Origin: Labyrinthula sp. Ha
Lineage: Eukaryota > Sar > Bigyra > Labyrinthulida > Labyrinthulaceae
Length of the DNA stretch: 64,000 bases
Assembly (NCBI GenBank): GCA_015227615.1
Contig: JAALGZ010000007.1
Location: forward strand, 620,001 to 684,000
Direction of reading: 5' to 3'
The notes beneath the pieces are model-generated. The model ran no database searches, was not told where the DNA came from, and was given only the letters and a program-made list of their open reading frames with translations. A program made the position numbers and the translations under genes. Position 1 is the first letter of the stretch; every line of letters begins with the position of its first letter. This document shows positions 58,667-64,000 of this stretch, piece after piece.

Positions 58667-59553
58667 GGATTTTTTGACTCCGGAGTCAAATACTCCTAAA
58701 TTTCATTGGCCGGATTTTTAGTTGCCCAAAAATTTTTTTTTGATAAAAACAAACCAACAAAAGCAAAATAAAAAATTTGAAATCATGACAGTTGCATGAT
58801 AAAAGACAGAACAGGACAAAGCTAGTACCCCGAAAACACAATAATTTCCAAGATTTGGCAAGAATATACAAGATTTAACAAGATTTAACAAGAATTTACA
58901 AGACTTAGTGCTGCTCAGAGGGTTAAATATGGAGGGTTTATTCAAAGTAAAAGTCAAGGTTCAGGATTATTGGAAAGAAAGGGATGAGGCTCAAGGATGC
59001 ATATTTCAAGAAAAAGAGAAAGCTATTTTGGATAAAAAACTTGAACCTATATTAGATGACGAATCCACTTAATTTTTAAATTTTAATTTTAACAAAAATC
59101 TAAATCTTCTAAATTTGAGTTTTCAAAATTATTTGTCTTAAACTTTTAATTACGTCACTTCATATATTTACTTATTAACTTCTACACATATTTTCAAGTT
59201 TCTGTATTCAAGCTATGGAAAAATATTTAAATCCATCCTCATCTTCATCAACGGCTGAGTGGGGAGGGAGGGCCGAGTCATGGGGGGCTATTTCTAAAGA
59301 CGTGGGGAGCGTGAAAGGCTCCCCACTACGCTAGGGTCAGGCAACTTCATGTTTTATTGTTTCTTAACTATTAATATTTATTTGTTATCTTCTAGTACAC
59401 TTCACTTTATTCCCATTCCCCTCTCCTTTTTGTCTATTGGAAATTATTGTTCTGCGCATCGATTATTCAGGGAAGTATGATGAAAAAAATTTTGGGAAAT
59501 CGATCTGACCAATGAGATCGCGGGGAGTATCTGACTCCGGAGTCAAAAAATCC
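58667..59553. mobile_element. TIR DNA element, better preserved copy (B)
   Basis: 887 bp with terminal inverted repeats: GGATTTTTTGACTCCGGAGT at the left (58667 on) matches the reverse complement of the right end (to 59553) over about 30 bp with one change, and similarity continues more weakly to about 50-70 bp. Each TIR carries the perfect palindrome GACTCCGGAGTC (58676-58687 and 59533-59544). Inside are short direct repeats of ACAAGATTTA type (58855-58905) and a 47-codon ORF. It is too small to encode a full transposase, so it is probably non-autonomous. No target duplication is evident. The family was not identified. Confidence 0.65.
58929..59072 (+). CDS. 47-codon ORF inside the TIR element
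   Basis: Starts MEGLFKVKVKVQDYWKERDE and ends KKLEPILDDEST. The charged, helical composition looks coding-like, and the corresponding part of copy A still aligns in patches though it is not open. It may be the remnant of a transposase C-terminus, a captured host fragment, or chance. No known motif. Confidence 0.3.
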   Translation: MEGLFKVKVKVQDYWKERDEAQGCIFQEKEKAILDKKLEPILDDEST

Positions 59554-62500
59554 GAGCCCTTAATTCTGTGAAAAAAAAGAAAAATTATCATCGGAAGAAT
59601 GAAAAAGAACTTTTATGAAAGAGTTTTCTAGAATATAAAAAATGTAAATAAAAACCATAATTTTTGAAAATACGAAAAGTAATGAAAGATCAAACGTTTA
59701 AGTATACTAAACTCTTGGCAACTTTTCAGAAAGGAAGCCAATTGGGCTTTTGTCAAAAATCATTATTTTCAAAAGATGCTTTGTTTTTTAATTAACTTTC
59801 ACGCTAAATATAGTTCCTCCTTATCTTAGTTAAAGGTATCAAATACGTAATAGTAGAATTAGAAGAGACAAGAGCACATAACTGGGAGTATGTATATTAT
59901 TTCTGCTTTATATTGCCCTTGTTACATATTTAGAAGGCTTGAACGAATTTTAGTAATAAACTATCAGTGATATTAAAAAATCTACTAGCTTGCATATAGA
60001 AATTTAGCTCGGGAGCGTAATAATATTCTGGTCTGTAGACAAGCGTTATTCTCTCAGAATCTTCTCTGGTAGGTTCATCTCAGCGACTTTAACAAGTGTG
60101 GTTGACAGCATTTAGCGATCTGCATAACAGAAAAAGGTCTTTTATTATAATTTTTATCTGAAGAATGAAAATAATGGCTTTACAACAAGAAAAAATATCG
60201 AAATGACTAATCTACAAGTCTTATATACGGAAAGGTTCTAACAAATTATGTCAATACAACACTACCATAGTTAGAAATTCCAAGATAAATATAATATTTC
60301 AAAGCGACAGTTGTACGAAACTATCTTATCCCTTTCCAATGAGGGGATCTTACTTAATAACATCTTTGGAAACCGGTATGATTGAAAAATTTGGCGAAGC
60401 AGTCAAAATAAATTGCAACAAAGCATTAGAATAACAAAAGTTGAAAGGTTAAGAAAGTACTATATTTGTTAACATCATGTTTAAAACTAACAAGAAATTA
60501 ATTCACGGAAAATATCTTTATTTAAGGCAAATAAAAGCGGACAAAGGTAGCTTTCCTTCGATTATATTGTTATGGTGTATTGATGAAAGAATTTGAATTT
60601 TTCTGTTCATAGCTATAAAGTTACTTATATACTTTTGATATGTTGTACTTAGCTCTGTAGGGTAGTTATTATACTTATGGTTGTAAACTGAAATCTACTT
60701 TAGTGGATTTAACCCTAGAATCAGTTCTAAAATAATTAAACTTAATCTAACATAGCTCCCGATGTGCTTTGTCACTTAATCGAGAATTTTTCGTAAGATA
60801 ATTATATGTTCTGTCGCCTTGGAAAATATTACTACTAACCTGACCCACCTGATGAATAATTATTCTTTTATTTTCCTGTTTTGGTCATTGCGATAGCTTA
60901 CAAGTTTAATTGCCCAAATATCTTACATATGTGAATACCCGGGGAGAGCTACGTAGCAGTATGTTCATGACCAAATCAGATACCCACTTTAATCCTAAAT
61001 CTACATAGAACTGTAGCTCTGGTTGAGCACTTTATATAAACTAGATATGTTCTTGGTTAAAAACTAGCAACACTTAATGAGAGTGAAAAGAAATTTGTTG
61101 ATCAATGCTTAGACAGAAACTAAACGGAACTACCAGAGTATCCATTGTAGGATTTTGTCGGCTTCGCCTGAGCTGTCTTTCTATATTCTGTGAAATATAT
61201 AAGACCAGTTACGGCTAGCTGTATAAAAAAATATACGGAGTATTTAGCGTAGAGAGATAGAATACATAGAAATATAAAAGAATAAAAGAAATACCTCATA
61301 TATCTCACAGATTCGTTTAAGCCAGCTGATTTTAATGAAAACTAAGTAGAGCAATTATATATGTTTCTACAAGAGTATAAAGCAGATTACGGTTATTTGA
61401 AAACTAAATGAATTAGTTTAAAACATCTTAGTTAACTGTAAAGACTCCACTATCATATGATTTCCTAATCTAATCTTCAAGAAAGAAGAATAGTTAAATG
61501 TTTTGTTAGCGTATGTATTACTGAAAGATAATTTGAATATGTTTAGTATACTCTAAAAAATATCAGAGATATAAAATACTGAAATGTAATACCTGTGAGC
61601 TTATGTGAAAAGTTTGAATATAGATTAGCGGAAGTATAAGAATGAATTCTGCTTATGTTTACTTCAGGTAAGAAGAAAATGTAGCAATGAGATAGAGAAT
61701 TAAATTATATCTGGATGGTAAAATAGTTGAACTAAATCTTGCACATACCGCAATTATATATCAAATGTCATTTTAAAAATTACTGGATTTGCTAGGGAAA
61801 GGAGTAGCTTACTCTTGACTGTTGCGCCTAGTATCTCATTTTCCTGGTAGAATGTCTTATAAGGCTCATCCCGTTAGAAATGGTAATAATGTTTTAATGT
61901 TTATTTGGAAGGCACGGGTTACTAATTTAACAGACTAAAGCAGAAATGCTGTTGTATTTACAAACTGTGAACAATGTCTGTAAAATATTTGTACCTGTAA
62001 CAAAGCAGCAGATAATATTTAAATGTTCTTATTTTCAATGAAGTAGAATATACAACACGATCATAATAAAAGTAACTGTTTTAATACTATTGGCCTTATG
62101 GTGGGGAATATTTTACTCAATGGGCTATTTTTATTTTAGCCTCAAGGTAATTTTGTGTAATTAACATCCAGGATCATAAAGAAGTAGTGAACAAAGTCAT
62201 GATCCTACCAGAAAATAAAGAACTTTTCCCATTGTCTATAAACATGGTAAATCTTATGTTTTTTCAGTTTTGTTCCATCCTATATCTCGTCTGATTGAAA
62301 TTTTCTTTGTACCTATATCACGTTCCAACTCCTGGATCTTATTCATTTAGAGTATTTACATTAAGCACTGTCGCATCACTGCAAATATTTTAAATCCATG
62401 GAAACTTTTTTCTATGCAAATACAAGAAACTGTCCTTAGCACGAATAGAGGAACTTCGATAATTGGATCTTAATAGGCCATTTTAGTATTTTCTTATTCT

Positions 62501-64000
62501 TGTTATTATTTCTATTTGTTTCTTAGAATCTTTGGTTCTAATCTTTAATGTTTAAGACTACTTAAGTGACAATAACCTGTACTGATTATCCTTTAAGCCT
62601 AATACCTTTATTCTAGATTGTTGTTAATTTGCTTTCCTCGGTTATGGAAATATATAGTTGCTTATTGAAATGGCTAATCTCGAAAAAATGGTATACACAA
62701 CAGTTCTAATATCAACATGTCTTTGCCTTGCGAGGTAAGCCTTAGTACAATAAATTCATTAATTAAGAGAATACTGAGGGGGAAGTCAATGATGGGCACT
62801 TTAAAGTTTATTCCATAGAAACAGTGATTCTTCGTTGCATAAATTTTTAGAAACTAATGAGCTAATTATCTCGCATATCTTGGGAGTAAATCATAATGTG
62901 ACTTACATGGGTCTAATGCCCTATCCACAATTCATGGTTCTACCTCACTTTAAGTTTTTGTCCTATATAATGAGGGACACTGATGTCATTGCTATAATCT
63001 GGAACATTACATTAATATTATAACTCTAGCTACCAATTTCTATTTTTATTCGTCTCAAAATTTCAACAAACTCCAACATGGAAATTGGAATTTAGAATTT
63101 TAAGATTATACCATTTTCAGGCGGGCATCCTGTAGCTCGTAAAAGGGTATCCAACGGATATCACTGCACCTGTTAGTTTTCCTCTAATACACTCAGATTT
63201 TCTTAAGTAATGCTCTGGGTTTAATTGCTAATTTGCTGATACCGAGTTTATTCTTGTTCTTCTTGTAAGACAGCACTTGAAAGACCCGAAGGAAAACTGA
63301 AGTATAACTCTTTCAAAAATATTTATGTAGATTTTCAATTTTAATAAGGATTTTTCTACATTTACTATATATATTAGTTAAATATCCCTCTGTACAGATT
63401 TAAAATAAGTCTTCCGCTATCAAACATACATCTAGCTGCTCCCAGCTCTAGATACCCGTCCCTGTTTAAGACGAAACCTTCACCAGCTTATTGTAGGTGA
63501 CACAATTTCAAGATATGAAAACAAGAAAAATACCAAAAGGAAAAAATCATAAATTAAAGCAAATATACTTTAATACAAGAAATACGTCAAATGAGAAAGC
63601 ACGCTGGTGAATAAATGATTACCGGTTTGCGCTTGAAGTTTAAGTTAGCAATGTAGTAATTAGACAAAGAAATGTGTATCGTACTTTCACATGACTATTC
63701 GGGTAATTTGAAGTAGTTTGTTAAAACTCACTAAATAGATCATATTTTTATGGGAAAAGAGCCGCTTCCATGTAGCTAAAAATATTTTCCATTAGTTTGA
63801 ACTGAGCACAGCGATAGATAGCACTACGTTTGCTCTTATTGGAACTTAAACAAAAAAAATAGCCATGTCGAAGCAAACATCGCGTTTTATAGGATTTAAA
63901 AATGAAATGTTTTCTACGGAAATATATTTCGCTCATAAGTTTTATGTAGGTATAAATAACTCCCAAAGGTAAATTTGGGAAAAGTTGAGCTCAACCTAAG
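59554..64000. other. gene-free AT-rich end of window
   Basis: About 4.4 kb with short ORFs only. The one worth naming is a minus-strand ORF from an ATG near 61299 to 61120 (about 59 residues). Its N-terminal half is hydrophobic (two possible membrane segments) and its end is polar (AQAKPTKSYNGYSGSSV), which looks more protein-like than its surroundings. It could be a small membrane protein or an exon. No RNA gene, repeat or element end was recognised. Confidence 0.45.

Noticed and set aside
1-64000. CRISPR array, operons or other prokaryotic features
   Set aside because: The genes and introns are eukaryotic and no regularly spaced repeats were seen.

Overview
The window is nuclear DNA from an AT-rich eukaryotic microbe. 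The genes are eukaryote-specific: a TPR/J-domain co-chaperone, the COPII coat subunit Sec24, the spliceosomal helicase Prp2/DHX16, eIF5A, a mitochondrial-type PP2C and a bZIP factor. They carry spliceosomal GT-AG introns, and TAA, TAG and TGA all serve as stops, so the standard code applies. Seven of the eight introns I could place are only 28 to 35 nt long; the exception is 131 nt in eIF5A. I cannot name the lineage. Such short introns are known from several unrelated protists, and no gene here settles it.

Layout from left to right: DNAJC7-like co-chaperone (3' part) and SEC24, convergent with 10 bp between stop codons; a gene-free gap; a long coiled-coil protein convergent with an unusual AAA ATPase (5 bp apart), preceded on the same strand by a small membrane-protein ORF that abuts it in frame; a gap; a lysine-rich nuclear-type protein; an AT-hook protein with a 35-nt intron; a stretch with a decayed coiled-coil pseudogene; eIF5A convergent with a NIT1-type amidase (17 bp apart); a gap; a four-exon pyruvate dehydrogenase phosphatase-like PP2C divergent from DHX16/PRP2; an unrecognised two-exon gene; a small inverted-repeat element; two tandem MIF-family genes that lack the catalytic proline; a pseudogene fragment; an old, broken Ty3/gypsy-type LTR element with 101-bp LTRs; a four-helix membrane-protein gene; a bZIP gene; and a gene-poor right third holding a second copy of the membrane-protein gene between two inverted copies of a TIR-bearing DNA element.

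The genes do not form a pathway. They are mostly housekeeping genes in tight convergent or divergent pairs, separated by 2 to 7 kb of AT-rich DNA that contains decayed coding fragments and repeats. The most unusual points are the very short introns, the proline-less MIF pair, the AAA ATPase with an altered Walker B motif next to an in-frame abutting membrane ORF, the membrane-protein paralogues that share a 143-bp identical tract, and the inverted DNA elements whose terminal palindrome keeps its symmetry despite sequence change. All identities and counts were made by eye.
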